Below the pieces are notes generated by a model. The model was given only the letters and a program-made list of their open reading frames with translations. It did no database searches and was not told the DNA's origin. Both the position numbers and the translations under genes were made by a program. Positions 1 through 13,835 of a stretch of 64,000 nt of DNA are shown here, piece after piece (the first letter of the stretch is position 1; every line of letters starts with the position of its first letter). This DNA is from Bugula neritina. Its lineage: Eukaryota > Bryozoa > Gymnolaemata > Cheilostomatida > Bugulidae. The stretch spans positions 6,588,251-6,652,250 of the forward strand of contig OZ037773.1 in assembly GCA_964035545.1 (NCBI GenBank), in the 5' to 3' direction.

Positions 1-59
1 GTGGTACGCATATTGGGTGGTAATAATTGGTGTCATCGTCATATGTTTTAGGAGACGCC

Positions 60-2593
60 ATGTCTACCAATCAGCATCCAGATTATTTGATGACATCATC
101 ATTGCAAAATCTTTTTCTCTCAGTTACAAATCTTCAGCAAAATCCTGACAATCTGCAGCAGTACAAAAAGAAATCGAGTGGTGAAAACTCCCATGTAGAA
201 AGGTTAGTTATTTGTATCTGAATTAATATAATAACATTGTGTGAGTTATCCCCCATCTATTTTCAACTGTTTATTAAAGACTTCTAAGAGTTCCTGATTA
301 TTGCTGGCAATTAAAGATGAAATGAATAAGTTTGTATCATCAAATTGAGTAAGTTTCAACGATATATTATGTTAACTGCGTTCTTTTCAAATTATACCAG
401 CTTAGATAATGTAGGGAACGTGATGGTTAGTTGATAAATCATGTGTATACTTCGTGTATAATATGACTCAGCTTCTAAATTGTCAAACTATAAGCTTGTA
501 ACTGTAATTTAGTGGTTATTGTTGTTTTAAATTTGTATTATGCTAGCAGCTCTCACGACACTAAACTGTACTTACCATCATGTATTCTAAATATGCTCAG
601 GTTACTACATATCTATTACACTTCTATACTACACTTCTACTACACTTCTACTACACTTCTACTACATATCTACTATACATCTACTACACTTCTACTACAC
701 TTCTACTATACACTTCTACTACACTTCTACTACACATCTACTACACCTCTACTACACTTCTACTACACTTCTACTACACTTCTACTACACATCTCCTACA
801 CATCTACTACAGCTGCTATCTTCTTGTAGAATGAGTGACGTTGGCTCGTCTCTGGACAGCTCTGAGCCTCTCTATGACTCAGAAGATGACTGTGTCAACC
901 CGTCAGACCTGGAGTATGGCCTCGTCCACGTAGAGGTGGTGCCTCTGGTATGTAATTTCCTTCTTACTTATAATTCCCTACCCTTTTATAGCATTAGCTG
1001 ACAATAAAATACAGTTTCTTTGAGTTATCCTCTCTTTGAGATTGTATTGATTACAGCACTTTGACATTAGATGAGGTTTAAAGGTTAAATGTTTTGTTTT
1101 TGCTGCATTTCTAAACTTTTCTGGAGTAAATTACCACAGCATTTCTTATTGATGCTACAGCTAAGGTGTAGTTGTATATGCTAAACATGCAAGTGCTGTG
1201 CATAATCTTAGCAAGGGGTATAAATTATTATATGGGCTAAACTATATTACATTATCTTTATGTAAATTATTATATATTTTTGTTTCCCATTGTGTTTATC
1301 AATATTTTTGTGTTTATTTTTCCCACGGTGTGACACACTTGGTTCATATTATTTATCATAATACGATTCTTATCAAACAATTAGAGGAGCTGCATAGATG
1401 TAATGATACAATATTGCTTCTATTGTTGGAAACTGAATGTAAAAACTACTCAAATCTCTGTATTCAAACACCACAAAGCGAGGCAATAAACCAACATTTT
1501 AGGTGGTATTAAATTTCGGCTCACTTAGCAAAGTTTTTTCAAAGTAGCAGTTTCACTTTTTACTTACTCTTGAGATGAGCGATAAGGGCATTTAGATAGT
1601 CATGTTGCATAAACATTACAATTATAGATTAAATGGTGTCTCTTATTATAAATGATATTAACTAATAATTCCCATGGCGCTCTACATCCCTTGAGTGCTT
1701 AATGCATAATAAAGACAGTCAGCTGATTAAGTTGAAATCAGTCATAGCAAGGCTGCGTATTCAAAGGCTACCACTCGTCGGCTACTGGCTAGTAATAATA
1801 AAGATGGCAGCTACTCAAACTGACAGATCTCACGGTGCCAGTTTTTACGCAGTTGATAAAGATGAGGAATTTATTAGGACAAGCTTGTTAGATGTTGGTT
1901 TTGGCGGCAAGAGTGGAGCTGGTTGTAGGAAAACTTCTGCCAACAAGAAAAGTACCAGAGTCAGGAATTTGATTGAGAAGTTTAACCAAGCGGCTTCTAA
2001 AGACGAAACCAATAGCACACACTTCTCACTCCCTCAGGGTTCAAAGAAAGAACAACTTTATTTCAGGCCAAATAATTCTCTTGAGGATAAAGTAGCGAGT
2101 TTGATGGATCATTCTTCTTTGGATGAATACTCGGGATTCAAGGAAAGCAACCCTCATCCTTCTGCATCGTCAAGACAACCAATGATTTTATTTAATGATA
2201 GAAATAAAACAAAGCCAGACAAAATTTCCAAATTTTCAAAACCCAGGACTTTGTTTGTACCTAAGTCAAAACAGCGGGTGAGATTTGCAGCGCACCCTAC
2301 TGGCTTTTATACGACAAAGACACCATTGGAAATTCGTCGATCTCTTCATCAGAAATTCAAGAAGTCGGATAAATGTCAGAAGCAGAAGAACATTGTCAAT
2401 GAGTCATGCATTAACTCATCAATCATAAATATGAGTCACAGAAGGAAGGCGCTTGCTGTCGGCAGCATATTAAATGATATAAGAGAGTGCCGTGGGCGTC
2501 CAAGTAGGCTCTGGGCTTTAAAGGTTTCTGTTCTCAACAGTAGTGCTGAAATTTGTATATCCTTACCATAGTAGTTGTACAAATCTACATAAG

Positions 2594-2648
<55 letters not shown>

Positions 2649-5600
2649 CATCATATTTTATAATAATAATTTAACAATGTATTAATTTTATATAAACCTA
2701 AAGTTCAACATTAAGTTTTAGGCATGGCGAATAATATAGCTGACACAATGTCCAAGCGTTTTCTACTTCTTGTAATTAACATTATTGTTGTATGACCCTA
2801 AATGTTACAGACATGAAAAATCAATATTAATGTATATTGTTTGTAGAACAATGATAAGATTGTGTGGGAAACTCATCACATAGCCTTAGAGAAGAAGGAT
2901 GGCCTGGGATTTGGAGTTGCAATATCGGGTGGCAGAGACAACCCCCACTTTCTCAGTGGTGAAACATCTATAGTGGTTTCAGACGTACTCAAAGGTGGTC
3001 CAGCAGCTGGCAAAGTGAAGTTAGTTGATGTTTTAATAATTTTATTGAAAATTAAAATAATAAGCACATGTAGCACATTATAAAATATTGTTATATTAAT
3101 ATCGTGATATTATATTAAATAGTACCTGTGCCAGTGAAAACGAAACTGTATAGAACTGATTATAGACAAGTTTTCAACTAATTCCAAAGTATCAAAAATT
3201 TATAGTTTTATATGAAAAGAAACTCTGTTGGCAATAACTAATATAAATTAGCGCAATAATATTTATCATTGTGTTTAGAAAAAGTGTTATATTGTGCAAT
3301 AACTGTGAACTCACGTACAACTACTTCTATCTATAGATCAAAAGATCGAATAGTAAGTATTAACGGAATATCCATGGAAGATGCTAAACACTGTGAAGCT
3401 ATCGCTTTATTGCGCAACAGTGGAAACATGGCTGACCTGCTAATAAAACGGAAGGTGCACATACCGTCCCCGCATAAACGACAAGAAAAAGTTGTTACTT
3501 TAGACGGAGCCAGGGCAAGCAAAGGTAAAATTTTGCTCTACTGTTTTTCTGAAGTTGAAAGAAATAAATTGTATATAGTATGATGGTTTTATACTTATAA
3601 CATTTTTCTAAACAGCATATCAAAATAATAGCTATAAAGTAGACATTATGTTTGCTGTTGCAGGGCTGGACGTAGAGTTGGGGTGTAAGTTTTACGTAAA
3701 GAGTCTGAAAGACAGCTCACCTCTGACAGAAGATGGTGAAGTTGAGGCTGGAGATTTCATAATAAAAGTAAGTTTTGTGTTTCGAGTTAAATATCGTGTC
3801 TACAAGAAACTCGATAAAGTAATGCCTAATTGAATAGATATTAATAATTATTAGTAATAATTAAATAAATAGTAATAAATTTTTTTTCACCTATCCGCTT
3901 TGTCCTGTTCGGGTAGATGGAAAAAAATAGTAATAATAAATAATATTAATAACTAAATAATAATAGTAAGTGATAGTAATAATTAAATAATATTATTAAG
4001 TTGAATAACAAATAGTGTGGCTAGTAAAACTACTTATAGCTAGTGAAGTTATGTAAAGTTATTTTACTTTGTACATTCTGTCATTCAGATCAACGACAAA
4101 CCTACGGATAATCTTTCACTGACTCAGACTCAAAAGCTTCTGGAAAAATCTCGAGGCAAATTATGTCTCACTCTGGAACGGCCACCTAAACCAATCACGT
4201 CATCGTGTGCTAGAAGGCCGAGGTGAGTATCTAGTCACATGACGTCATGTTTTTACTCTGTGAATGCTTTACAAAATAATCTGCTTGAGTTTCAGATAGC
4301 TTTATAGGCTGCAAAATAGATGTTAGGAAATCAGCTATGACTAGTACTATACAGCTGGCATGCATTATAATAATCAATATGCTGTACTACAATACACAAT
4401 ATGTTTCTATTATAATATGCAGCATGTATAAATTATAATATACAGCATATATCTGTTATAATATAAAGTATGCATGTATTATAATATTATATAACATAAA
4501 TGTATTATAATATTGAACTAAGTTTACTAGCTCTTTATCTTTTAATTCTGTAACTACATGTTATAGAGCTGAAAGTATAGCCTAAGATCTAACTGTATAT
4601 ACCATGTTACAGTGAGGGGTACAGCTCAGCAGAAAACATCTACCAGTGGACATTAGACCAGCAGTCTGACTGTCAGAATGTAGGTCAGCGTCCCAGAAGC
4701 AGCTCTGATTACAGCTCTAGGTCTTGTCCCCTGGCCACATCCACTCAGTACTCCAGAAGTGGTTCCAGCTTCAAGACTGCTACCAGGTAACTCTCAACTC
4801 CATCTTAAAAATTAAACACCTGAGCTCCTAGAAAAAGAAATTTCTCAATACTTTGGAGTTATCTTGTCTTTCAAATTTTTGGAGTTTTCATTCCTTTAAT
4901 TTTGTCATTTGTTAATAGCGAAGAGGGTACTAAGCACATATTATATAAGAAGGAAGGGAATAGCACAGGGATACAGATTGCAGGTGGAAACAGTACAGGG
5001 ATATACATATCAGCTGTAGACGGAGGTAGTGCAGCTCAAAAAGCAGGACTAAGAAAGGGAGATTTTATTCTGCAGGTAAAACTCAGCGTTGTTTATTACC
5101 TACGGTAATAAATATAAATAGAACATCTCCAAGTTTAATATATTGTCTTTTTGGTTGAGAAATCTAAGTTTTTATGGCATTTTTTTAATAACTATCTTCA
5201 AGCAAAAATGTGCATATCACATTATAATATTTCAATCTTAATTATGTATTTTTACGAGATAAGCTTCAAGCTCAAAAGACGTTGCATGGAATAGCATTTG
5301 TTAATTGTTGTAAGCAAATACTATCAGTTACTCAGCGCTGGTGCACATAAACTCAAACTATTTTATTTTTATCTGTTTTATTTTTTACTAGATAAATGGA
5401 GTTCCCGTGCATAGTCTGAGTAGAGAACAGGTTGTGAGAAGACTGCTCAGTCTACCAGAAAATATTAACCTGCTAGTTGTAGAAAGACTCGAAGAATACA
5501 CTAGAATATTTGCCCATTCTAACAATGACAGGTGAGCAAGTGAAAACTATGTGTGTGTTTAGCAGGTTGAAACAGTTTCTAATAAAATTAACTTCTCGAC

Positions 5601-8600
5601 CCAATGAGGTTTTAAAAATAGCTTTGTTTTTTTGTTGGCATCGAGGCTAACAAATTTTTGACAGTGATTGTAGGCTACCAACAAACGAATTTGATAAAAA
5701 GAATTTTGCAAATAAACTTCTGATAAATTTTAAATTATAATCTAACCTGCTTATAGAATTCATGTTTTTCAATTTCAGTGGAGATGACTTTTACGTGCGA
5801 GCAGCTTTCAGCTATCAGCCGGCTCAAACTGCTCACAACAAGCTGGAGATTAGAAGTGGGGACGTATTAAGAATAACCGACACCTTCCCTAACAACTCCT
5901 CTGGTAAGTTCCTTAGTCTAAACTATGTCTGCTTGTAAAAGGTCAAAAGGTCAAAGTTATGTGTCAGCTATTACAGTTACTTTCCTTAAAATTTATCAAG
6001 TATATTGCATATTTATTATTTTCATCATTTATATATTATTTGATTATAGTATTAGTTTCAAGTTGTTTCAAAAGTTTCTAATGAAAGTCTTTTATTTCGT
6101 CAGGTTTTTGGATAGCAACAAAGATGTCAGCCAATGGGGAGCCGTTAGAAACAGGAGTTGTCCCGAGTAAATTGACTGCTCAAAAATTGTTTGGTAACAC
6201 CCTGACTTCACCTAGCAACGATGTCAATAACAATAACAAGTTTTCTAAGGTTAAGGACTCTTGGAGCAAGCTTGTATTAGGTAAGATGTCATGCACTAAT
6301 GTAATACTAAGTTTTAACAAACTCCTGTGTGTTATTTGATTTATTCTTAATTTTCTTTAAAATTGATGTTTTAGGGCTAGCAATGGTGGTTAAAATAATT
6401 TCAACATTAATTTCATGATTTTTTTAATGCTCTTGAGAAGGTGTTTTTTACAACACAATTGTTAGCACAATAAACTTCTCTTTAATGAAGCGTAAAATGT
6501 CTTCAAATATAAATATAATATTTGGTAGTGGTTTTTTAGAGCTGATAAATTGACAATGCACAAACAGTGTCAATCACAGTTCACAGGATATGTATATATA
6601 GTTATGTAGTTTTGTAAAACTGCTTATACTATATTAAAAACTGTTATATTACAAGAATCTGTAACGCTATTTTCTAGATGGTTCCTCAGCTGGTGGCCTT
6701 CAGAGTTCAGCAGACGTTTATGAAAAAGTCATTTTGAAAGAAGGTATGAATCAACCAGATTAAAATGTAGCAAATTACTTTATTCTAAAACTTTTACATG
6801 TATTAATAATTGTATGACCTAACTGAGAAATAATAAACTGTTATGTATGATCAGTTATTGGTGAATATTGTTTGATATGTGAAAGCTTTACGATTAAACT
6901 TATGCATGAAATTTGCTATGTATTGTATTAGTCTTGGTATATTTTAGCTGATTTCCCTCGACCTGTGGTTCTATATGGGGGGTTAGGAGAGCTCTCTGTA
7001 GAGAAGTTATTGTCCAAGTACCCTCATCAGTTCGAGGGTCCAGCTACTAGCTTAGTAAAGTCTGGGTATAAATCTAGACAAATTCTAAAGGTGAGATAAC
7101 TCTTAATTTAACATGCATTATATTTTGTTGTACCTATTTGCTCTTTCACCACATTATAATCATCATGTAGGCAATTATCATATCAAATTCTTACTTAGAT
7201 ATTTTTATGCTTAAAATAGCAGTACTATTATGGCTTTAGATTCAGAACAAGTTGGTAATATGGGTTTATTTGTTAGTTTAACTTTTGTAAAATTACTATA
7301 TTTTATTCAGCTTTTATCTAGTGAAAAATGTTTTTTTTATATAAATTTAAGAGAAGTTTAAAAATTATACAGCTTTGAATTTTTGATAAAAAGCTTTACA
7401 ACTCAAATCAAGTAGTAATAGCATCAATTTGTGTTTATATTTTAGATAAAATCAATAAAAGATGTGATAAACCAAGGAAAGCAATGCATCTTGGATTTGC
7501 CTCCGCATTGCATATCTAAACTTGTTCAACATGACCTCCACCCCATTGTTGTCAATGTCACATCTGATACGTCTGATCTGGGAGGTTAGCATACTGTCAA
7601 AATATTATTCAGGTTACCAGAATCGGTTATTGTGTAGAGTTTAACGGTTTCAGCAAAGTGTGTTGATTAATTTTCAGCTGTAATTGAATTATCACATACT
7701 GCTAGTTTATTTTTAAATTTTAAAGGCTGTGAAATTAAATTAGTTTGTTTTAAAAAGTTTTCAAAGAATTCAAGATTTCATTTAATAGAAATAATCTTGA
7801 AACTCCATAAAACTATGTTATTGCATAAAAATACCGGTTTTTGCATAAATTAACCAGATATTTAATTCTGCTAAATTTATTTATAAACAGATTTGAAGAT
7901 AATAAATGATATGAAAAAGTTAGATGATGTTGCTGCAAAGATACCAAAACTGTTTCCCAACGTTTCAGTCACCAGTGTGAAGGTCACTAAAGGAAATAAT
8001 TGGCTGCAACAGGTGTGTTTAAATTCTATTTATTTTATTTATATATTTTGTTAAATTTTATTTTTATTGACTGAAACAATTATACTGTATAAACTGATTT
8101 TATTGCATAATTTCGAACTACTGACTTCTAAGCTTTTCAGCTTATAACGATTTCAAAGCTTAATAATAATTATATAGCAAACCTGCCGTGTGATTGTTAT
8201 ATAGGACAGTATACATGCTGTTGTTAAAGCTAACTAACCTTGACAAGAGCAAGTACATAAATGAATCTTAGTTAATAACTACCTGCATATTGTAAAACAC
8301 ATTACTATAAATAGATAGAAAAGTAAATGTACACAGTTTTTTAAGCATGAAATAGTTATTGTGTTTATTATTAAATACGTGTATTTATGACAGGTGTATG
8401 ATGTCATACAAGAAGCTCAAGGAAAACCTACATGGTGTAGCCTGCAATCTCTGTCTCTAAAATACAGTTCCTTGACCTCTCTCAGTGATTATCTTAGCCT
8501 CAGCTCTAACTCTAAAGGAAATCTTAAGAAAATGCAATACTGCTCTCAGCTTTCCTTGGCAGGTAGGGCTTTTAATATAGTATTTGTGGGCAAAAGCTCT

Positions 8601-10072
8601 GTCAGATTAATTAGTTTCTAGAAATTACTTGAAACTAAATTCTTGTTAGTTCTATGCAATTTAAACAAAACTTTGCTACAGTTTTACTGTACAGTCTTTT
8701 GTTTCATATCACTCAATATTATAAATATTTTTTATATTTAACAGAAAAGTATGTTTATCTTATTGAGCTTGCATATCAGCAAACTAAAAATTTGATTGTA
8801 GTAATCATCAATTTGATTGCTCAGTATTTAAAGGTTTGAGGTAATAACTAGTTAGTCAGTAACCAGTGAGTGAATATACTAGTTAGTTAGTAACTAGTTA
8901 GTAAAATACAACGAATTATTATTTCAGATCATGGCAGTGTTTACACTAATGCCCAATCAGAGTTGCCCTCCCGAACAAGAAGCTCCACAAATCCACTCAG
9001 ACTGATGGATGAACCAAACAGCTTTCAGCAACTACACAGATCTTCTGCTCTCTCACCTTCAGAAAGGTAAAAAAGTTGTTCCTTGATTTTATTTTTATGC
9101 TTTAATAGCAATAAGCAATAGTTTTTAAAACCATATTCTTTTAATAATTCGTGATTTTTTTTCAGATAAAAAAACATAAAAATTTGAATAATAATTATGT
9201 ACTTATCTCATGCTTTATACAAGTTTATTTACACAACTTTGAAGTTGTCTACTTTTGTGAGGGGTGAAATATTGTTAGTGTATACTGAACATAATAATAA
9301 TTATATATCAGTTGTACTACGGCATTGCGGAGTTGTTATCTTATGTTGGATTGCGTTTCACAGGGTCAGGAGGTCAGACTCAGTCAAGTCAGAAGGTAGA
9401 AGAGTGAGTCGTCTGCGGGCCTCATCGAATGTGTCGGAAAATAAGAAGTATAAGCAATATTACAACAGGTAACATACTGGTTACATAGCCAGAAAGTAAA
9501 CAATGCACAAACAAAAATGCGAACAATATAAAAAAGCTGTGAATAGAGAATCATAATATGTTATAGGTCGATATATTATATTATATATAATATTATATAT
9601 TATATTATATATTGTATTATATTATATATTATATCATATATTATATTATATATTGTATTATATATTATATTATATATTGTATTATATATTATATTATATT
9701 ATATTATATATTGTATTATATATTATATTATATATTGTATTATATATAATATTATATTATATTATATATTATATTATATATTATAAAGCCAGAGGGAAAG
9801 AAAAACTAAATACTAGCTCACGAGAATGTGTTACCTGTAAATAGAAAATAAAATAAATAACTACTTATACTGCTTTAATTACTCATTACACATTGATTTC
9901 CTATTTCAGTGGCTTTGTTGAGGATGAAACTACTGATAGTCAATATAGAAGACCTAGAAACCACACAATAGACTGTGTTCCACCAAATTTAGACAACATA
10001 CTAAGTCAGACAACAAATCGTCCCACCTCGGGCATATGGTTTACAGACAGAAGTGTTTCTCCAGCTCCATGA
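60..10072 (+). CDS. TJP1-like: ZO-type tight-junction scaffold (MAGUK: PDZ-PDZ-PDZ-SH3-GuK), 19 exons, 5' end possibly incomplete
   Basis: Cytoplasmic scaffold linking junction membrane proteins to actin (ZO-1/polychaetoid family). Exons read: 60-202, 830-947, 2847-3019, 3337-3524, 3664-3767, 4089-4222, 4613-4786, 4919-5075, 5392-5531, 5779-5903, 6104-6280, 6678-6743, 6948-7090, 7446-7584, 7891-8012, 8394-8562, 8928-9066, 9364-9468, 9910-10072; phases join without a stop and give 892 residues. PDZ1 (about 90-185) has the ZO-like run [18 protein letters not shown]2 lies at about 193-275, PDZ3 at about 350-430, SH3 at about 446-510 ([16 protein letters not shown]), and a guanylate-kinase-like domain at about 545-755. 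The GuK region lacks a P-loop, as expected for the non-catalytic ZO type. The tail is short and ends SVSPAP; no ZU5 domain is seen. The first exon opens after an acceptor-like TTTTAG and is open in frame upstream of the ATG, so earlier exons may lie outside. AATAAA at 10,471. Confidence 0.93.
598..815. repeat. 11-bp minisatellite (CTTCTACTACA) before ZO exon 2
   Basis: About 20 degenerate copies of CTTCTACTACA with CATCTACTACA variants fill the last 230 bases before the exon 2 acceptor at 829/830. The strand is pyrimidine-rich in the direction of transcription, so the array can act as an extended polypyrimidine tract. Open frames across it are repeat artefacts. Confidence 0.9.
1804..2571 (+). 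CDS. Unrecognised 255-residue ORF inside ZO intron 2
   Basis: An uninterrupted frame opens at 1702; the ATG at 1804 (context AAAGATGG) is the more plausible start and gives 255 residues starting [12 protein letters not shown] do not recognise the family. The product is basic, rich in Lys, Ser and Asn, has no signal peptide or membrane segment, and looks largely disordered. Two patches look protein-like: [14 protein letters not shown] near residues 53-66, and [14 protein letters not shown] near 156-169. The second contains RVRF (residues 158-161), which fits the protein phosphatase 1 docking consensus. An open frame this long is unusual in intronic AT-rich DNA. It could be a nested single-exon gene, a retrocopy, or an alternative ZO exon; the GTTTCTG at 2523 is a weak possible donor. 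A (TA)n run follows at 2600. Confidence 0.45.
   Translation: MAATQTDRSHGASFYAVDKDEEFIRTSLLDVGFGGKSGAGCRKTSANKKSTRVRNLIEKFNQAASKDETNSTHFSLPQGSKKEQLYFRPNNSLEDKVASLMDHSSLDEYSGFKESNPHPSASSRQPMILFNDRNKTKPDKISKFSKPRTLFVPKSKQRVRFAAHPTGFYTTKTPLEIRRSLHQKFKKSDKCQKQKNIVNESCINSSIINMSHRRKALAVGSILNDIRECRGRPSRLWALKVSVLNSSAEICISLP
2600..2647. repeat. (TA)n microsatellite
   Basis: About 24 uninterrupted TA units in ZO intron 2, just downstream of the intronic ORF. The minus-strand YIYIYI frame here is an artefact. Confidence 0.95.
9568..9785. repeat. AT-rich TATAT/TATTA minisatellite
   Basis: About 215 bases of interleaved ATATTATATTATAT and ATTGTATTATAT units in the last ZO intron, between the exon ending at 9468 and the terminal exon at 9910. 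Confidence 0.9.
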
Positions 10073-11126
10073 TATATTTGAACATATTTCTATGATAACA
10101 TAACTTAGAACAGTGATGTATCTATCTACTCTAACAGTACTTAAAGATGTTTTGTATCATTATGAGCAGTTTTCTACTTATAATTGAAAAAATCATGTTT
10201 GTCAATAACATATCTTTGATTTATTTATTTATTGTACCCTCAAGACATAATGCATTGTTTATATTTATTAAATATTTTTCTATTCTTAATGATAGTTCAA
10301 CATTTTATATTTGTAAATATTTTGTATGTAATGATCTAATTTGGCCTGAAGTACAAATAACTTATTTTATAAATTAGCTGTGTTATTTATGATACTTATA
10401 TGCAATTAAAGCAGTTTGTGTATTATAGAGTGTGGTTTTAAGTTGAAGTATTATTTTAAGTTTATATGCAAATAAATGTATCTGTTTTGAAATATTTAAA
10501 CATTATTTTAATAAGCATTAAATACTATGTTTATGCATGGTAGCGCTGCAAGTATGTAAGCCTAAATGTATAGATATTTAAAGAATAAATTTATAATTAT
10601 TATACCAACAGCTTTGGTTGCTATGCATCCTTTGCTATCCACATTTTAGCTAGTTGATTATAAACAATGACATTCCTAAACCTTATTTAAATGCTAGGCT
10701 AAATTTTACATATTTAATCTACTTCACTTAAACTTAGCATGCACCAAAACAGCTTTTATAAAACATAATATGTTGGGTTTGTTGATGAATGCGTGAGGCT
10801 TTTCCTTGTGTAACGCCAGAGTTGTCTTACCTCACTAAAAATTGTCCTTGCACCTTTTCATATAGCAATGTACCTAATTCGTTTGTTATTCCGTGTCTAA
10901 CTTTACGGTCACCAACAAATATTAGGCACTGTATAATTAAGGTTCACAAGGCTATGCACTAGGTGACTAGAGAAAGCAACTAGTACAATAACAAAACCCT
11001 GCAGCATTTCATTACTAAATTACTGAGTGTAATCCAGTATAAAATATAATTTAGTTTTTGTAAAGCTTGTTATAAATTGCTGGAATTAATTTATATAACA
11101 CAAATTATAGTTTACTTATTAATCTT

Positions 11127-11740
11127 AACATGTATAATAATAATCATTATATTATAATTAGTAATAGTAATACTTATACTATTACTGTATTACTATTACT
11201 ATTAGTATTACTATTAGTATTAGTATTACTATTACTATTAGTATTACTATTACTATTAGTGAGTATTACTATTAGTATTACTCATTTACTGTTAGTGTTA
11301 CTATTAGTATTACTATTAGTAATAGTATTTCTAATTATAATATAATAATTAATATTATTATATATATTATGATTAAGAAGTAAACCATAATTTGTGTTAC
11401 ATAAGTTAATTTAATTTAATAATTAATTAGTAATACTAATAGTAATACTAATATTATTACTAATAGTAATAGCAATACTAATAGACATAGTATAATTATA
11501 GTGAATGTCATACTCAAACTCATAGTTATTGGTATAGTCATACTCATACTGATACTCATACTGATACTAGTGATACTCATACTGGTACTAATACTAATAG
11601 TAATAGTTATACTAATACTAATAGTTATAGAAATACTAATAGTAATATTGATACTTATACAGTATTAATAATACTAGTAGTAATAATTACACTATCAGTA
11701 TAGCGATCGGTATAACTATAAGTATTATTATTACATAATA
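11127..11740. repeat. Inverted ATTACT/AGTAAT trinucleotide repeat block
   Basis: The left half (11,160-11,340) is mostly TATTACTATTAG units; the right half (11,430-11,740) is mostly CTAATAGTAATA units, the reverse complement. An AT-rich spacer of about 90 bases lies between. Within the right half a GATACTCATACT variant appears at 11,540-11,590. Confidence 0.85.
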
Positions 11741-12829
11741 GGAGTAGCAGCAGCAGTAGATAGTAGATAAAGTTACTTAGTACTCTGTCAATAGTTGCTG
11801 TAGTGTCAGACCGGGAATCACGTTAGTCAACTCTTTGGTATTGAAATAGACTGAGAATTGCTCTAGTCTAGCCATGAAAATGGGAGAAAATATATGTGAA
11901 TGCTTCCTACTCTTAGTGCGTACACGCAAGTGCTGTGCGTGTGTGCTGTGCTTACTACTTTTTTCATAATAATTTTGTTTTGGATTACAATTCAAGTCTT
12001 TTTTTAATTCTTTTTATGTATATATTCTGTGTTGAAATATAGAGTGACTTTTGAAGCATAAAAACTCATGTATGTTTAAAATCACTACTCCTGTGAGAGG
12101 GTTTTTAGAGCAGGCTAAGGATTTGTTTTCTATGGTGGCAAAAAAGCAATTATCCTTGGATGCCTTCCTAACATCACCAATGGTCTTTACTGGGGTTCAA
12201 ACCACTGACCTTGTACTTTTTTGACAGCACCAGCTCTTTTAAACATATAATACATTCTCAATATTATAGGGCGCTAGAATAAATTTCAATGTGAAATCAA
12301 TATGTTTTTATTTTGTAGGGCTAGACATGCTTTTCATTCCTGCTAGTTCAGTACAATCCATCATGGAACCTCTACTGCTACACCTCTGTTAAGGTCAGTA
12401 AATATCTCATGCATTCTTCCTCTGTAAGTTTGGTATAATTGGTTGTAAAATAATACTTATTTAATTTATTATTTCAACACGTGTGTGTGACTGTTGCCCA
12501 TTTTTTCTACTTGCAGCTTTCTAAGATATGAAGTTTATAAGAAATTGTAGTACCACTGCAATGTTAAATTAAAACAATGCTTTTTGGATAAATACTGTTT
12601 GATAGTTTAGGATGCCTTATCGCATGATGCAATATTTGAGCTGTGGTTTTGTGTTCAGGAGACAATAACTTCATAAAATAATACTAGTATTTTGGTGTTA
12701 CTCGTATTATATCCATGTCATTATATTCACCTACTTTATTCATAGGCTGAGGGTATCTTATATGCTGTGTAACATAAGGGCATTAAAGTGAGGTTATTCG
12801 TAGTTGTTGGTAGTTGAGCATAATATCAC

Positions 12830-13012
12830 GGTGTAGGTGTATCTAAACATAGTGTAAGTGTATCTAAATATGGTGTAAGTATATTTAACAGTGAGGTAAG
12901 TGTATTTGAGGCCGTAAAAGTATATGTAAATTTGGTGTAAGTTTATCTAAAAGTGATGTAAGTGTACCCAACAAAGTGTAAGTGTACCCAACAAAGTGTA
13001 AGTGTATCTAAA
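12830..13012. repeat. GTGTAAGTGTATCTAAA-type tandem repeat
   Basis: Roughly nine degenerate copies of a unit of about 17-27 bases; nearly all contain GTAAGT, the core of a 5' splice site, on the + strand. Confidence 0.8.
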
Positions 13013-13835
13013 TGTGCATTTGAAGGCAGTGCCTCTGAATATTTAATAATAACATTGAACATAACAAGGCATTGACTCTACTAGTTATCACTATTCTAAG
13101 TGATAATATGTGTCAGTTATATTGCTGCATATAAGTTCAATCACACAGCACACTATCAGTGACTTGCTAATATATTGTTGCTTGCTAGATTAATGTATAA
13201 AATATTATCATTGTAGTATACTGTGCTATAAATAGATTTGTTGTACAAATAAGATGAAACAATGTTATTAGGAGTGCACAGTCAGGTTCTACACAAAGTC
13301 ATTGGGTAACCATCACCTTTCCTAATAAAAACTTTTAATCATTCAGGCATAACATTTGGTAGCATTTTTATAATAATTTATAAACTTATTTAGTGTAAAG
13401 TTTCTGGTAATTGCTGCCTAACACAGCAGCAAATATTGTATTTGTTTTGACAACTTAGTGTAAAGGAGAGATGCTCTAGCAGCCAAGCACTTGCTAATGC
13501 ATTTGAATTTCATGTATTAAACTTATCATCAGTTTTAACACTTGTTGAAATCAATAATTTTCCCCTGGGTTATATATAGCCTGTATACGTACTGTTCAAT
13601 AGGTAACGTGAAAGTTTTAACCTCTGTTGTTAATACGCAAGTAATGGCGGACTTTGAAAAATCAATATTTCTACTTTGTTAAATGATGTTTTTCATCAAG
13701 ATTATATACGTGTTGTATAACTTGTTTATCAACAGTTGACGTGTTCTATTATGTTTTCTAACAATATTTAGCATCTGTTGAATGTTGTTCACATTAAACT
13801 GTGCATATTTTTGAGAAATTGTTTTGCTTTTAGAG

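Noticed and set aside
12150..12240. GGGTTCAAACC resembling a tRNA B box
   Set aside because: No A box at the right distance and no cloverleaf could be drawn; a degraded SINE is possible but unsupported.
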